Assembly (NCBI RefSeq): GCF_001559865.1
Contig: NZ_LOHE01000038.1
Span: 1-64,000 of the forward strand
Source: Abyssisolibacter fermentans
Lineage (GTDB): Bacteria > Bacillota > Clostridia > Tissierellales > MCWD3
Length of the DNA: 64,000 nucleotides
Reading direction: 5' to 3'
The translations under genes and the position numbers were made by a program. Below, one piece after another: positions 29,541 to 39,414 of this stretch (positions are counted from its first letter, which is position 1; each line of letters opens with the position of its first letter). The notes beneath the pieces are model-generated. The model made no database searches. It was not told the origin of the DNA and saw nothing but the letters and a program-made list of their open reading frames with translations.

Positions 29541-29795
29541 TTAGAGAATTTGCTCTAAAAATTGCCTAAGTGCCTCTATAGCTTCTTCTTGAGATCCATC
29601 AGTCTTTATAGCAATCTGCTGACCACATTTTACGCAAAGGCTAATAATACCTAAGATGCTTTTTACATTTACTTCTTGATTATCCTTTGCAATGGTTACT
29701 GAACACGCGAAAGCTTAAGTCTTTTTAACCAATAATCCAGCCGGTCTTGCATGGATTCCCATTTCATCTCTAATTGTGTAAGTAAATTCTTTCAT
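29541..29795 (-). pseudogene. HPr (ptsH-like) with in-frame TAA at codon 27
   Basis: An 84-residue HPr is fully in frame: MKEFTYTIRDEMGIHARPAG (phosphorylated His15), LLVKKT, stop, AFACSVTIAKDN, VKSILGI, then GSQEEAIEALRQFLEQIL. The only defect is TAA at 29717-29715. It lies between IIBC and IIA as in an intact PTS operon. Either it is a young pseudogene or the base is a sequencing error; translational recoding is unlikely. Confidence 0.8.
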
Positions 29796-29905
29796 ATCCG
29801 CTCGTTATTTTTCAACTCCATTTCTTCTCTAAATATTTTTATTCAGCTTAATCAAACCTATCTTTTTTTCACACCACTATCATTGTCAACAAGTGTTATC
29901 CTTCA

Positions 29906-31306
29906 CTAATTAGCACCTTGTTCTTCACCCTTTTCCAGTAAAACCGTAAACACAAATGCCGCTACGAACGCAATGCCACATGTAATAACGCCTTGAATGA
30001 AATTCGATTTATCTCCTCCGACAAACCCTAAAACATTTAAGAAGTTGCTAGGGCCAAACACATAATAGCCAACGTGCATAATCCCTAAATAAAGGCCTGA
30101 AATAGCACCCGCTATCGCAGTTGAAATCAACAGTTTACGACGAACAAGGAAAATCCCGTACAAGGAAGGTTCTGATACGCCACCGAGAAAAAGCGCAACT
30201 AAACATGAAATACCCAGTTGTCTCTGCTCTTTTGTCTTGGCTTTAATGATATAGCCTAAATCCGCGCCCATAGCAATCCAGTTACCTACTGCCATGGCGA
30301 TTGGCATAAAAGCATACTCTACGCCATTGGTCAGCATAGTTGATAAACAAATGAAAAAGATTGGACGACTGATGCCAAATGCTCCAATGATAATAAATAC
30401 AGCTCCGGCAATCATAGTAGCTAACGGGCCTGCAACATCATATAATTTAACAATGATTTGTCCTAATAACACACCGATATAATTACCGACTGGTCCTAGT
30501 AGGCTCAGTCCAACCGGTAACATAACTAGAATCGTTAAACATGGAACGACGATAACTTTGACAATATCCGGCGTAAACTTACTTATAAATTTCTCAATAT
30601 AAGACTGTGCCCATGCAATCATGATGATCGGAATAACGGATGTACTATAATCAATCAATGTCATCGGTATACCTAATACAGTGAACGGATTACCGACTTT
30701 AGTGATTTCAATTAAATTAGGATATAGCATGATTGTCGCAAAAGCCATTGTAATTAAAGTGTTACTTCCGAATCTCTTCGACGCAGTATACGCAATTAGT
30801 ATCGGGAGGAAGTATAGAATAGCTTGACCGACAAAATAGAAGTTTTTATAAATATCCGAATCTTCCGTGACTATTTTGAGGAATTGTGGACCAATTAGTA
30901 CCGCAACAGTGTTGAATACCCCCACAACGACGAATAATGGGACTAATGGTGCTAGGCTTGCCGACAAAGCATTTAATACACTATTAACCCAACCTTTGAA
31001 TGTAAATTTCTTTTTTAATCCTGAATCTAGATTCTCTTGAATCTCTTCTGTTTTTTGAATATCTAATAAACGTACGATTTCATTATAAACGTTCTCAACT
31101 GCCGGTCCAATAATAACCTGCAATTCTCCGTTCGCATTAGATACGCCCAGTACCCCACTAATTTTCTTAATCGTTTCCAAATCCGCAACTTCTGCATTTC
31201 TTACATTAAAACGCAATCTTGTCATACAGTGATAAACATTTGATATATTTTCTTTTCCACCAAGCAACTTTACTACATTTTCTGCAATTTCAAAATGCTT
31301 ACTCAT
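29906..31306 (-). CDS. PTS EIIBC, beta-glucoside family
   Basis: 466 residues. The N-terminal IIB domain (1-85) has the phosphoryl Cys in NVYHCMTRLRF; the IIC domain has about ten membrane helices and the family loop GVSEPSLYGIFL. It imports and phosphorylates a sugar, probably a beta-glucoside, because a GH4 6-phospho-beta-glucosidase-like gene lies upstream. No IIA domain is fused; IIA is encoded separately at 28858. Ribosome site GGAGTG is present. An IS110 remnant separates it from the GH4 gene, so the original operon promoter may be cut off. Confidence 0.88.
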   Translation of the reverse strand: MSKHFEIAENVVKLLGGKENISNVYHCMTRLRFNVRNAEVADLETIKKISGVLGVSNANGELQVIIGPAVENVYNEIVRLLDIQKTEEIQENLDSGLKKKFTFKGWVNSVLNALSASLAPLVPLFVVVGVFNTVAVLIGPQFLKIVTEDSDIYKNFYFVGQAILYFLPILIAYTASKRFGSNTLITMAFATIMLYPNLIEITKVGNPFTVLGIPMTLIDYSTSVIPIIMIAWAQSYIEKFISKFTPDIVKVIVVPCLTILVMLPVGLSLLGPVGNYIGVLLGQIIVKLYDVAGPLATMIAGAVFIIIGAFGISRPIFFICLSTMLTNGVEYAFMPIAMAVGNWIAMGADLGYIIKAKTKEQRQLGISCLVALFLGGVSEPSLYGIFLVRRKLLISTAIAGAISGLYLGIMHVGYYVFGPSNFLNVLGFVGGDKSNFIQGVITCGIAFVAAFVFTVLLEKGEEQGAN

Positions 31307-31621
31307 CTTAACCTACACTCCTTTCGCTGTCCTCAAGGCACAAATTGTTATGAAATATAATTTTAGTGTTTAATTCTATCTTTTCTAGCTATTCTCCTTA
31401 TGAAGATATATAGTTATACTACAGAACACGGCCGAAGAAGTAGAATATTATCCCTTTTGATAAAAATCCGCATTTTAACATGTGTCGAATATCTTTTTCA
31501 AGCACAAATAAATGTTTCATCGAGCACGCACGCTAATTTTTGTAAAACAATTACCATTTTTACAGCTGGATATTCAGTCAATGACTATATGTCTTCTATT
31601 TTTTATAAAGAGACTTTTTTT

Positions 31622-32576
31622 ATGTTAAAAATTGTTTTTCCTATTTGCTGTGGCATTGATATCCACAAGCGTTTTGTGGTGGCTACGATTGCTTCTACCG
31701 ACATGAATAATGTAACTACTTGTGAAACTGCTACCTTACTACTTTTAATAGTAACTTCTTTAAACTCAAATCTTGGTTACTGGATCATAATTGTAAACAT
31801 GTCTGTATGTAATTTACTGGTAAATATTAGATTCCTATCTTTAACATCCTTGCAGATTCTTGTAATTTTACGCTTGCAAATCCAAAGTATGTTAAAGCTA
31901 TTAACGGTAAGAAATCCGATAAAAAGGATTCTCTTTGGCTTGCTGACCTCCACAAACATGGTCTTGTTCATAGACGCTTTATTCCACCTGTTGATATAAG
32001 AAACTTAAGGGATATTTGCCGATATAGAACAAAGCTAGTCTCCAATCGCTCAAGTGAAAAGAATCGTGTTAAGAACTTCCTTACTGTCTCTAATATCGTT
32101 ATTTCTAATGTAGTTTCTGATACCTTTGGTAAGTCTTCTTCTGAAATAATTCAATACTTGATTCAGTGTAGTGAATCAGGTTCTTCTGATTCTTTCTCTC
32201 CTGAACATTGTAAATCTTTATTACGTAAATCTCTTAATAATAAGAAGATGGGGTTGTTGAGGTCATAAAAAAGCAATCATTGCAATTGCAAGAAAAATCC
32301 TTACTTGTATCTACCATATCTTATTAAAAATGAGTCCTTCAATCCTACAGATATTAATTATTCTGCTATGCCTAAAGTAATTTCTGAAGAAAAGAAAGAA
32401 TAATATATATCAAAAGCTATTATTCTTCTCCAAGCTCAAGGGTATATCATTTCAAAAAGTTTGGTAAGTAGCCCACCCACTTAAAAAGATTCAACACATC
32501 TCTATATTCTAGCGATTGTAATTTTTGAATGAATTACGATGGCTTATTCGTCATGCCCAGATTCCCCAAGATATAT
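31622..32576 (+). pseudogene. IS110-family transposase remnant
   Basis: The N-terminal DEDD-type motif CGIDIHKRFVVATIASTD is visible near 31650. After several frameshifts the frame continues as KKDSLWLADLHKHGLVHRRF, then DIRNLRDICRYRTKLVSNRS and EKNRVKNFLTVSNIV. A decayed C-terminus follows (AIIAIARKILTCIYHILL, ILLQAQGYIISK). At least three breaks make it non-functional. It sits between the GH4 gene and IIBC and probably disrupted the sugar operon. Confidence 0.8.
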
Positions 32577-32595
32577 TTCACACTAATCCTTCTTT

Positions 32596-34014
32596 TTATC
32601 TACTAAACTGCTTTTTTTCTATTTCAGCAATTGCATCTGCAAACTGTGGAAGGAACTCTTTCTCAGCAACCAAAAGTTCATTTAGAGCACCTTTTGCATC
32701 ATAATAAGAGCTGATCAACGGATTGGCAATCAGTGCTTCCAATGCGGTGTGATAATCTCCTGTAATTGCAGCTTCTACCGCAAGTTTTTCGTATTCTTTT
32801 GCCGCAAGAATCTTGCTCATCATATGTCCCGGTAATTTAGGGAATGCGATTGGATGAATACCGGAAGCATTTACTAAAGCGGTTGTCGTGCATACGCATA
32901 CCGAATCTAATCCTTGAATAGTTCCCATACTTGCTACGTCCGGGCTGAATACTTCATTTGTATTGTTCCAGATAGCATTGATTAATGTAATCCCTGCCTC
33001 GCCATATCCTTTTCCTCCACGGGTATTTGTAGCTAAGGCATATCCTCTTGGATCAAGCTTGTCATAAAGTTCAAATGTCCTCTTCTCTACTTCTTGAACA
33101 ATTTCTGCTCTTGTAGCATGTCCCGGAATTTTTAACCCTTCAAGAACCGGTCCTACATTCTTGGTGACTTTTTCCAAAACTGCCGGCCAGTAAATGCTCG
33201 AATCTCTTAAATCTTCCAAGGATCCCTTATAATCATAGTAGAATTTTAAGTATGGTCCCATAGGAATCCATCCTATGAACTTCTGCAAATCCGGTTCTAC
33301 AAACTCTGTTCTAAGCGGCGGTACGTTTACTGCTGCCCAATCATTCAATTTTAAGAATGCGTCGTTGGTTACGTCCTCACCTTTATAGAAGACTTTACAC
33401 CAGATCAAATGGTTCAATCCGATGACTTCTACGAAAACATCATCCGGATTCCCAGCTCCGTAAATCTCCTTCATTGCGGTACGAATAACGGTTGGACCAT
33501 TGCAAAGACCTGCGTATTTAATATTTGTATGGCGTTCCAAAGCTTCCGCAAGCATACCCGATGGGTTAGCCAGGTTGACTAAGTAACAATCCTTCGCCGC
33601 ATATTCCTCAATTGCCTTTGCAATTTCCAGTATTGCCGGAATTGTTTTAAAACCCATGATCATCCCGCCGGGTGCGGTTGTCTCCTGACCAATTAAATTG
33701 TATTTAAATGGGATTGTCTCATCCATTATTCTTGCATCGGATTTTCCCGGACGGATTGTACAGATGACGAAGTTACAATCTGTGACGGCTTCTTTCAAAT
33801 CTGTTGTTAAGATTACTTTTGTTTCCATTCCGGCATCTTCAAACATCTTCTGTACAAATTTACCTGTTGAATTCAGCCTGTACTCTTCGATATCCATCAA
33901 TCGCCATTCTGCTACCTTCATGGTTTCTTTCCTCTCAATTAGCATCTCTGCTATATCCGGCAGATATGTAGAACCTGAACCTATGTTCGCTAAAATCATC
34001 TTCTTGTCATTCAT
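32596..34014 (-). CDS. GH4 family 6-phospho-glucosidase (likely 6-phospho-beta-glucosidase)
   Basis: 472 residues from the ATG at 34014, with AGGAG 7 nt upstream. The N-terminal Rossmann segment (ILANIGSGSTYLPDIAEML) binds NAD+; the metal-site Cys is in GLCNGPT, and GLNHL follows. GH4 enzymes cleave phosphorylated glycosides by an NAD+ and Mn2+ dependent oxidation-elimination route. The CN-x-P form of the Cys motif is that of 6-phospho-beta-glucosidases, whereas alpha enzymes have CDMP. It would act on the product of the nearby PTS. The PRD regulator at 34890 is divergent and probably controls it. Confidence 0.8.
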   Translation of the reverse strand: MNDKKMILANIGSGSTYLPDIAEMLIERKETMKVAEWRLMDIEEYRLNSTGKFVQKMFEDAGMETKVILTTDLKEAVTDCNFVICTIRPGKSDARIMDETIPFKYNLIGQETTAPGGMIMGFKTIPAILEIAKAIEEYAAKDCYLVNLANPSGMLAEALERHTNIKYAGLCNGPTVIRTAMKEIYGAGNPDDVFVEVIGLNHLIWCKVFYKGEDVTNDAFLKLNDWAAVNVPPLRTEFVEPDLQKFIGWIPMGPYLKFYYDYKGSLEDLRDSSIYWPAVLEKVTKNVGPVLEGLKIPGHATRAEIVQEVEKRTFELYDKLDPRGYALATNTRGGKGYGEAGITLINAIWNNTNEVFSPDVASMGTIQGLDSVCVCTTTALVNASGIHPIAFPKLPGHMMSKILAAKEYEKLAVEAAITGDYHTALEALIANPLISSYYDAKGALNELLVAEKEFLPQFADAIAEIEKKQFSR

Positions 34015-34414
34015 CACAATTCTCCTAACCATATTTATTTTATGCGTAAATTTGTTGATATTGGCATTATATTATATTGTATAACCATTTAAAATGCATA
34101 CTATTTTCCTATTACTAGGAAATATATATGCTTTTTTGCCTATTGTATATTTTATACTTCTTGAGATAATTCACTCAATCAAATATCTTTTGATAGTTCA
34201 ATTTAAATAACTTGAGAAAAATGGTTTGGCTAAAGCGTGGATTCGATATCGTAATCTTTTGTCTGCGTAGGTGCTTTTTCATTGTATTTAGGTCTACTTT
34301 TTACCTTACAATTCGATCATTTAATGATAAAAAACCCTCAAAAATACATTGACCTCTTGAAGGTTTGTCGATATAACTTCATTATTATAAGATACACATT
34401 ATACGAGAAACTGG

Positions 34415-34711
34415 GTCTCATCCAATATTCTTGCATCGGATTTTCCCGGACAGATTGTACAGATGACGAAGTTACAATCTTGACGGCTTCTTTCAAATCT
34501 ATTGTTAAGATTGCTTTTGTTTCCATTCAAACATCTTCTGTACAAATTTACCTGTTGAATTCAGTCTGTACTCTTCGATATCCATCAAATGTCATTCTGC
34601 TACCTTAATTGTTTCTTTTCTCTCAATTAGCATCTCTGCTATATTCGGCAGATATGTGGAACCTGAACATACTCGATAAAATCATTTTCTTATTATTCAT
34701 CATAAACCTCC
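34415..34711 (-). pseudogene. Decayed duplicate of the GH4 gene 5' end
   Basis: 34415-34711 repeats 33716-34025 in the same orientation (about 90% identical by eye). It has several small deletions that break the frame, and covers the first ~100 codons and the start region. The rest of the copied gene is absent. The surrounding gap 34015-34889 contains no other gene. Confidence 0.8.
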
Positions 34712-34889
34712 ATACGTTGTTGAGTGAACATCTTTATTGTATACAACGTCCAAGTTTGGATAAATTCAATTTTTTTCCTATAACAGGAAAAACACCTACT
34801 TTAATCGTGTACTTTTTATTTTAATATTGTTATAATAGTGTTGTAGTCAATGAATTTTCTAATGTACCATTGTAAATAGGAGGTTTTTT

Positions 34890-36800
34890 ATGAAAAAAAA
34901 TCATCAACTTTTAATAAATCATCTTTCAAATGTAAACGGCTGGATCTCCGCGGATGAATTGGCTTCTTATATTCATATTAGTAGTAGAACAATTCGTAAC
35001 TATATAAAAGATATAAACAAATCGCACAATAACCAACCGCTGATTTTATCATCCAAAAATGGTTATCGCATTAATCCTAAGGCTACTTCTATTGGTAAAT
35101 TCTATAAAACAGAAGTAGCCTTGCCTGAAACACCAAATGAACGCCATTACTATATCATCCGAAAGTTACTGAACCAAAATGGCGTTTCCATCAATGAATT
35201 AACCGATGTACTTTCTATAAGCGAGCGCACTTTAGAAGTCGATTTACTTGACATTTCTTCTTATATAAAAAATTATGAGGTTAAGATCCGTCGTCAAAAG
35301 GATAATCTAAAGTTTGAAGGCGATGAAATTAATAAAAGGAAACTCAGTGCCTATTGTATAAAACAAACTGAAGAAGCTAAGCTTTCAAACTTCAACTTTT
35401 TAAAACATACCTTTCAAGAATTTGATGTAACTACTATTCTTACAATTGTTAAAAAGCATATTGACTTAAATGGGTTGAACATAAATGGTTTTTTGTTCTA
35501 TGATTTATTAATGATGCTTATCATTCAGATTTTCCGTATACAACACGGTAACATTATGAAAGATGATGCCTGCTACTTTGAAAATATACAACTATTCCCG
35601 GATTACCAAGCAGCAATCGATATAGCAAACGATTTAGGAGAACGCTTTAATTTTCATTTTACTAAGGGGGAAGTCTATTTTCTTTGCATAGCCATCATTA
35701 GTACAACGGATTACTCTGACGATTCTCCACTGATGATAACACTTACATTTCAAAAAACATACACCAAATTTCAAGCTGCCTTGAAATTAGCAGAACATCA
35801 CTTTGACTGTAGTTTTACTTATGATGAATTCTTGTTAAAACTCACACACCATTTCCAAAGAATTCAGATACGATCATCTTTTAGACTATTTCCAGCAACG
35901 CCTATTTTTTTCGATATAAGAAACAAATGCCCCTTTTTATATGAAGTTGCAACCCACATTATTGATAGAGTTCAAGAGAATCCACAGGATACTATTCATC
36001 AAGATGAAATCGATTTTGTGGCATTTCATCTTGGTTTCTATCTCAAAGAAAGATCCACTATTAAATCTCGTGTCTCTGGTGTTCTGGTATGTCCATCCTA
36101 CTTTGACATTACGAATACAATCGTTAAAGAACTAAGAGTACACACAAGTGCTCATTTGGAAATTACAGAGATTTATGATACATTGGATATCGAAAAATTA
36201 GCGGATGACTTATATTTGGATAAACTGATTATTTCTGTTCTTCCAATCGAAAATTTACCGAATGCAGTTACTATTTCTCCTTTTTTGACCGCAAATGATT
36301 TCAGTATTCTAAACAACAAAATTCTTTCACTAAAACGTACAATGTATCTCCATGAACTAAAACGATATCTAGACAAATATTTGACAAAAGATTTTTTTGA
36401 AATTAATCATTATTTTAAAAATACAAAAGATGCTATTCATTACTTATGTAAAAAGCTTGAAAACAATAAATATGTTGATGAAAACTATGTGTTTGATGTC
36501 TTAAAACGCGAAAAAATGTCAAGTACCTCTTTTTTTAACATATTAGCACTTCCTCACTCTTGTAAACTTGATGCAAAAAAAAGCGCTTTACAAATCATCA
36601 TCAATGACCGACCAATGCTTTGGAACGATGAGTATATAAAAGTCATTGTCATGATTGTTATTAGTGATAAAGATTCTTACCATTTTCACATAATCTACGA
36701 TCTTATTACTAAAATCTTCTCTGATAGCAAGATTGTAAAACAAATTCTCATGGTCAAAGATCTTAAATCTTTCATTGATATTTTTCAAAAATTTATTTAA
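34890..36800 (+). CDS. PRD-domain transcriptional regulator (BglG/LicR/MtlR type) with EIIB- and EIIA-like domains
   Basis: 636 residues: two N-terminal helix-turn-helix units (about 5-60 and 85-130), two PTS regulation domains (about 170-390), a IIB-like domain (GVLVCPSYFD, candidate phosphoryl Cys) and a C-terminal IIA-like domain with ALPHSCKLD (candidate phosphoryl His). Such proteins activate PTS operons when dephosphorylated by sugar transport. GGAGG lies 7 nt before the ATG. It is divergent from the GH4-PTS block and likely its activator. No RNA-binding CAT domain is seen, so DNA activation rather than antitermination is expected. Confidence 0.88.
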   Translation: MKKNHQLLINHLSNVNGWISADELASYIHISSRTIRNYIKDINKSHNNQPLILSSKNGYRINPKATSIGKFYKTEVALPETPNERHYYIIRKLLNQNGVSINELTDVLSISERTLEVDLLDISSYIKNYEVKIRRQKDNLKFEGDEINKRKLSAYCIKQTEEAKLSNFNFLKHTFQEFDVTTILTIVKKHIDLNGLNINGFLFYDLLMMLIIQIFRIQHGNIMKDDACYFENIQLFPDYQAAIDIANDLGERFNFHFTKGEVYFLCIAIISTTDYSDDSPLMITLTFQKTYTKFQAALKLAEHHFDCSFTYDEFLLKLTHHFQRIQIRSSFRLFPATPIFFDIRNKCPFLYEVATHIIDRVQENPQDTIHQDEIDFVAFHLGFYLKERSTIKSRVSGVLVCPSYFDITNTIVKELRVHTSAHLEITEIYDTLDIEKLADDLYLDKLIISVLPIENLPNAVTISPFLTANDFSILNNKILSLKRTMYLHELKRYLDKYLTKDFFEINHYFKNTKDAIHYLCKKLENNKYVDENYVFDVLKREKMSSTSFFNILALPHSCKLDAKKSALQIIINDRPMLWNDEYIKVIVMIVISDKDSYHFHIIYDLITKIFSDSKIVKQILMVKDLKSFIDIFQKFI

Positions 36801-36802
36801 TT

Positions 36803-37403
36803 TCTAAGTGCGTGGTCTAAATCCACCGTCTTTAGACGGTATACGCTTTAAGCCTTAATAATTTGAGACATACTAATCAAGAGGTGATTAGTATGGAATA
36901 TAATAAAAATAGTCATGCGATATATAATATTAAGTACCATATAATATGGGTTACAAAATACAGATATAAAGTATTAGTAAAACCAATTTCAATAAGACTA
37001 AGAGACTTAATAATACAAGGATGTGAAGCAAGAAATATCAAGATGATAAAAGGTAGTGTAGGAAAAGACCATGTTCATATGTTAGTATCATGTCCACCAA
37101 ATTTATCACCAAGTAAAACAGTACAGTACTTGAAAGGAAGATCGTCTAGATTATTACAAGAACAGTACCCAGAGTTAAGAAAAAGGTATTGGGGACAACA
37201 TTTGTGGGCAAGAGGATATTTTTTGCGGGCAGTAGGTAATGTAACAGAAGGAATAGTGAAAAATTATATAGAAAACCAATAAATACCAGTTACTAAAAGT
37301 GATTTTAAGGTTGAAGAATAGTAAATTTATTGTGCTTAAGCCTAAACAAGACTTTCAGTCTTAGACATTTATACCTAAATCCACCTACTTTAGTAGGTGT
37401 GTT
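36803..37403 (+). mobile_element. IS200-type element (tnpA only)
   Basis: The left end carries the hairpin ACCGTC-TTTA-GACGGT (36825-36840) and the right end CACCTAC-TTTA-GTAGGTG (37382-37399), with a further AAGACT/AGTCTT hairpin before it. A single Y1 transposase gene lies between. Subterminal hairpins and no inverted terminal repeats are the mark of IS200/IS605 elements that move as single strands. Exact ends are uncertain by a few bases. Confidence 0.8.
36893..37282 (+). CDS. tnpA: IS200-family Y1 (HUH) transposase TnpA
   Basis: 129 residues from the ATG at 36893 (GAGGTG 6 nt upstream; the frame extends to 36863 without a site). It has the HUH motif HVHMLVSC and the C-terminal catalytic Tyr in IVKNYIENQ, with the usual IYNIKYHIIWVTKYR start and GQHLWARGYF core. 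It cuts and rejoins single-stranded element ends at the hairpins. No TnpB partner is present. The gene appears intact. Confidence 0.95.
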   Translation: MEYNKNSHAIYNIKYHIIWVTKYRYKVLVKPISIRLRDLIIQGCEARNIKMIKGSVGKDHVHMLVSCPPNLSPSKTVQYLKGRSSRLLQEQYPELRKRYWGQHLWARGYFLRAVGNVTEGIVKNYIENQ

Positions 37404-37527
37404 GTTTAATTTGAATATTCAAGTCTTTATAAGTGTTATTCAAAATCACTTTATAGTCATAAAGCAAAAATTAATGCACTAAAAGATTTACTTCTTCAAT
37501 CACTTAGTAGATAACGGCTTAATCATG

Positions 37528-37578
37528 ACCACCAGCTTAGCTGGGGGTTTGTTCATGCCCTATAAGGGCGTTTTGCCG
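37528..37578 (+). mobile_element. Solo IS200/IS605-like end (hairpin pair), copy 1
   Basis: CCACCAGC-TTA-GCTGGGGG (about 37530-37548) is followed by GCCCTATAAGGGC (about 37558-37570). The same two-hairpin arrangement appears at 50470-50510 and, on the minus strand, at 46347-46400. It lies immediately before the duplicated stnC 3' end. Confidence 0.5.
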
Positions 37579-37587
37579 GTAGCGCCT

Positions 37588-37945
37588 GCTTTTAGTGAAA
37601 ATCTAGAGTATGATACTCCAAATGATATACTAACTAAGATTACTAGAAATGTACCAGAGTATTTTGATATTACTAAACAAGGTAATACAGGTTTCTGGCC
37701 AGTTGGTGAATCACGAGTACTATATAACAATGGCTTTGCAACTGCTGATTCAAAAGCAAATCTTGCCATTGTTGATAATGGGATTTTATTTAACAAAGTT
37801 AAAAATACAGATAGTATTGGTAATAGATTTAAAGAAAGAATTAAAGAGGCTGGATTGGTTAAGTAGGATTTGGTTAGATATTTAAAAATAATTAGTGTAA
37901 AAAAGAAGATGACTGATAGTCATCTTCTTTTAATTATCCTTCTAT
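37588..37945 (+). pseudogene. 358-bp copy of the stnC 3' end with its terminator
   Basis: 37588-37945 matches 27594-27951 without indels and with about six base differences (about 98%). It covers the last ~92 codons, the stop and the terminator hairpin. An open frame from 37525 fuses unrelated codons to this tail, but it has no ribosome site. It abuts the solo IS end at 37528, suggesting capture or rearrangement linked to that element. Confidence 0.92.
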
Positions 37946-37982
37946 GCAAGGAAATGATTTAGAGTAACCCTCTATTATTTAA

Positions 37983-39344
37983 TTACGAAGTAGCTTTCTT
38001 TTTTCGTGTATATTCTTTAAAAAGTTCTACAAATTTGCCATTCATAGCTATCAAAGCAATCAAATTAGGTATAACAATAAATCCTACAGCAATATCAGCT
38101 AAAGACCATATCGCTTCAACTTCCATAGTTACCGCTAGAATTGGTGGAATAAAGAAAAACCACTGTAGATATTTTACACTTTTTTCTCCAAAAATATATT
38201 CTATGCATGTACGGAATTCAATAAAGAAACCTAAATAGGATGAATACGTAAATAATATAACAGAAACACAAAGAATAATTATTCCAAATTGTCCCCAAAC
38301 ACTTCTAAAAGCATCAAATGTAAGTACTACACCTGTATGACCATTACACCAAACTCCACTTGCGATTATTGATAATGCTGTTAATGTACATACAATAATT
38401 GTATCAATAAATACTTCTATAACACCATACATACCTTGATGAATTGGATGATCTGTTTGAGCTGTTGCATGTACAGTTGTAGCAGTTCCCATACCTGTTT
38501 CACTTGAGAATATTCCACGAGAAGCGCCACGTCCTACTGCCAAAGAAATAGTTGACCCTGCAAACCCTCCTACTGCTGGAGCTGGTGAAAAAGCATATTT
38601 AAATATCATTGCAAAAGCGGCTGGAACATTCCCAATATTAGAAATAATGACAACTAGTGCTCCAACAATAAAAACTATAACCATAGGCGGAATCAGCTTT
38701 TCACAAACGTTACCTATTTTTCTAATACCACCTGTCATAATTATTAAAATACTTAAACCAACCAAAACAATTCCACTTACAATTAAAGGAATACCAAATA
38801 CATCTTGTGCTGATGTTGCTAATGTATTTGTCTGAACAAAGCAAGCATCAGTTATAACTTCAACCAATAAAGCAACTACATAAATACCTCCTAAAATACC
38901 ACCAGCTTTTCCCATGCCTTTACGCATATAATGCATTGGTCCACCATAAAATTCTCCATTTTCACCTTTTTTACGATATTTTACTGCTAAAGTTACTTCA
39001 GCCATTTTTGTCATCATACCAACTAAAGCTATAATCCACATCCAAAAAACTGCACCTGGTCCGCCAATAGCAATAGCTGCGGCTACTCCCGCAATGTTTC
39101 CACTTCCAACTGTTCCTGCTAAAACAGTTGTTAAAGCTTGAAATGAACTTAAGTTACCTTCATTAGTAGTTTTTGATTTGCTTTTATTAAACAATTCACC
39201 AAAAGTCTTTTTACATACAGTACCAAACCCTCTAATCTGAAAAAAACCTGTTCGAACACTTAAAAGTAATCCTGTACCGACCATTAAAATCATCAAGGGA
39301 GTTCCCCATAAAAAATCCGTAGCATTAACAATCATTTCAAACAT
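37983..39344 (-). CDS. Sodium:alanine/glycine symporter family (AGCS)
   Basis: 453 residues with about ten to eleven membrane helices. AGCS signatures are present: the N-terminal RTGFFQIRGF, and LAGTVGSGNIAGVAAAIAIG followed by GGPGAVFWMW. It imports a small neutral amino acid with Na+. It is 70 bp downstream of the diaminopropionate ammonia-lyase gene, in the same operon, so its natural substrate may be diaminopropionate, serine or alanine. Likely transcribed from the sigma-54 promoter at 40914. Confidence 0.9.
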   Translation of the reverse strand: MFEMIVNATDFLWGTPLMILMVGTGLLLSVRTGFFQIRGFGTVCKKTFGELFNKSKSKTTNEGNLSSFQALTTVLAGTVGSGNIAGVAAAIAIGGPGAVFWMWIIALVGMMTKMAEVTLAVKYRKKGENGEFYGGPMHYMRKGMGKAGGILGGIYVVALLVEVITDACFVQTNTLATSAQDVFGIPLIVSGIVLVGLSILIIMTGGIRKIGNVCEKLIPPMVIVFIVGALVVIISNIGNVPAAFAMIFKYAFSPAPAVGGFAGSTISLAVGRGASRGIFSSETGMGTATTVHATAQTDHPIHQGMYGVIEVFIDTIIVCTLTALSIIASGVWCNGHTGVVLTFDAFRSVWGQFGIIILCVSVILFTYSSYLGFFIEFRTCIEYIFGEKSVKYLQWFFFIPPILAVTMEVEAIWSLADIAVGFIVIPNLIALIAMNGKFVELFKEYTRKKKATS

Positions 39345-39414
39345 ACTACAATTCCTCCTCTTCAGTTCGTTTTTGGTTTTGTTTTACACCAAGTTTCTTT
39401 AGGATTATTCTTAT

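Noticed and set aside
29717-29795. Recoded HPr (selenocysteine or readthrough)
   Set aside because: The codon is TAA, not TGA, and the neighbours in the operon are also decaying, so a nonsense mutation or sequencing error is simpler.
31400-31999. An intact 199-residue protein
   Set aside because: Only part of the frame encodes IS110 transposase sequence; the conserved regions continue in other frames, so it is a broken transposase.
37525-37866. A 113-residue protein
   Set aside because: The frame fuses an IS-like hairpin region to a duplicated stnC tail and has no ribosome site.
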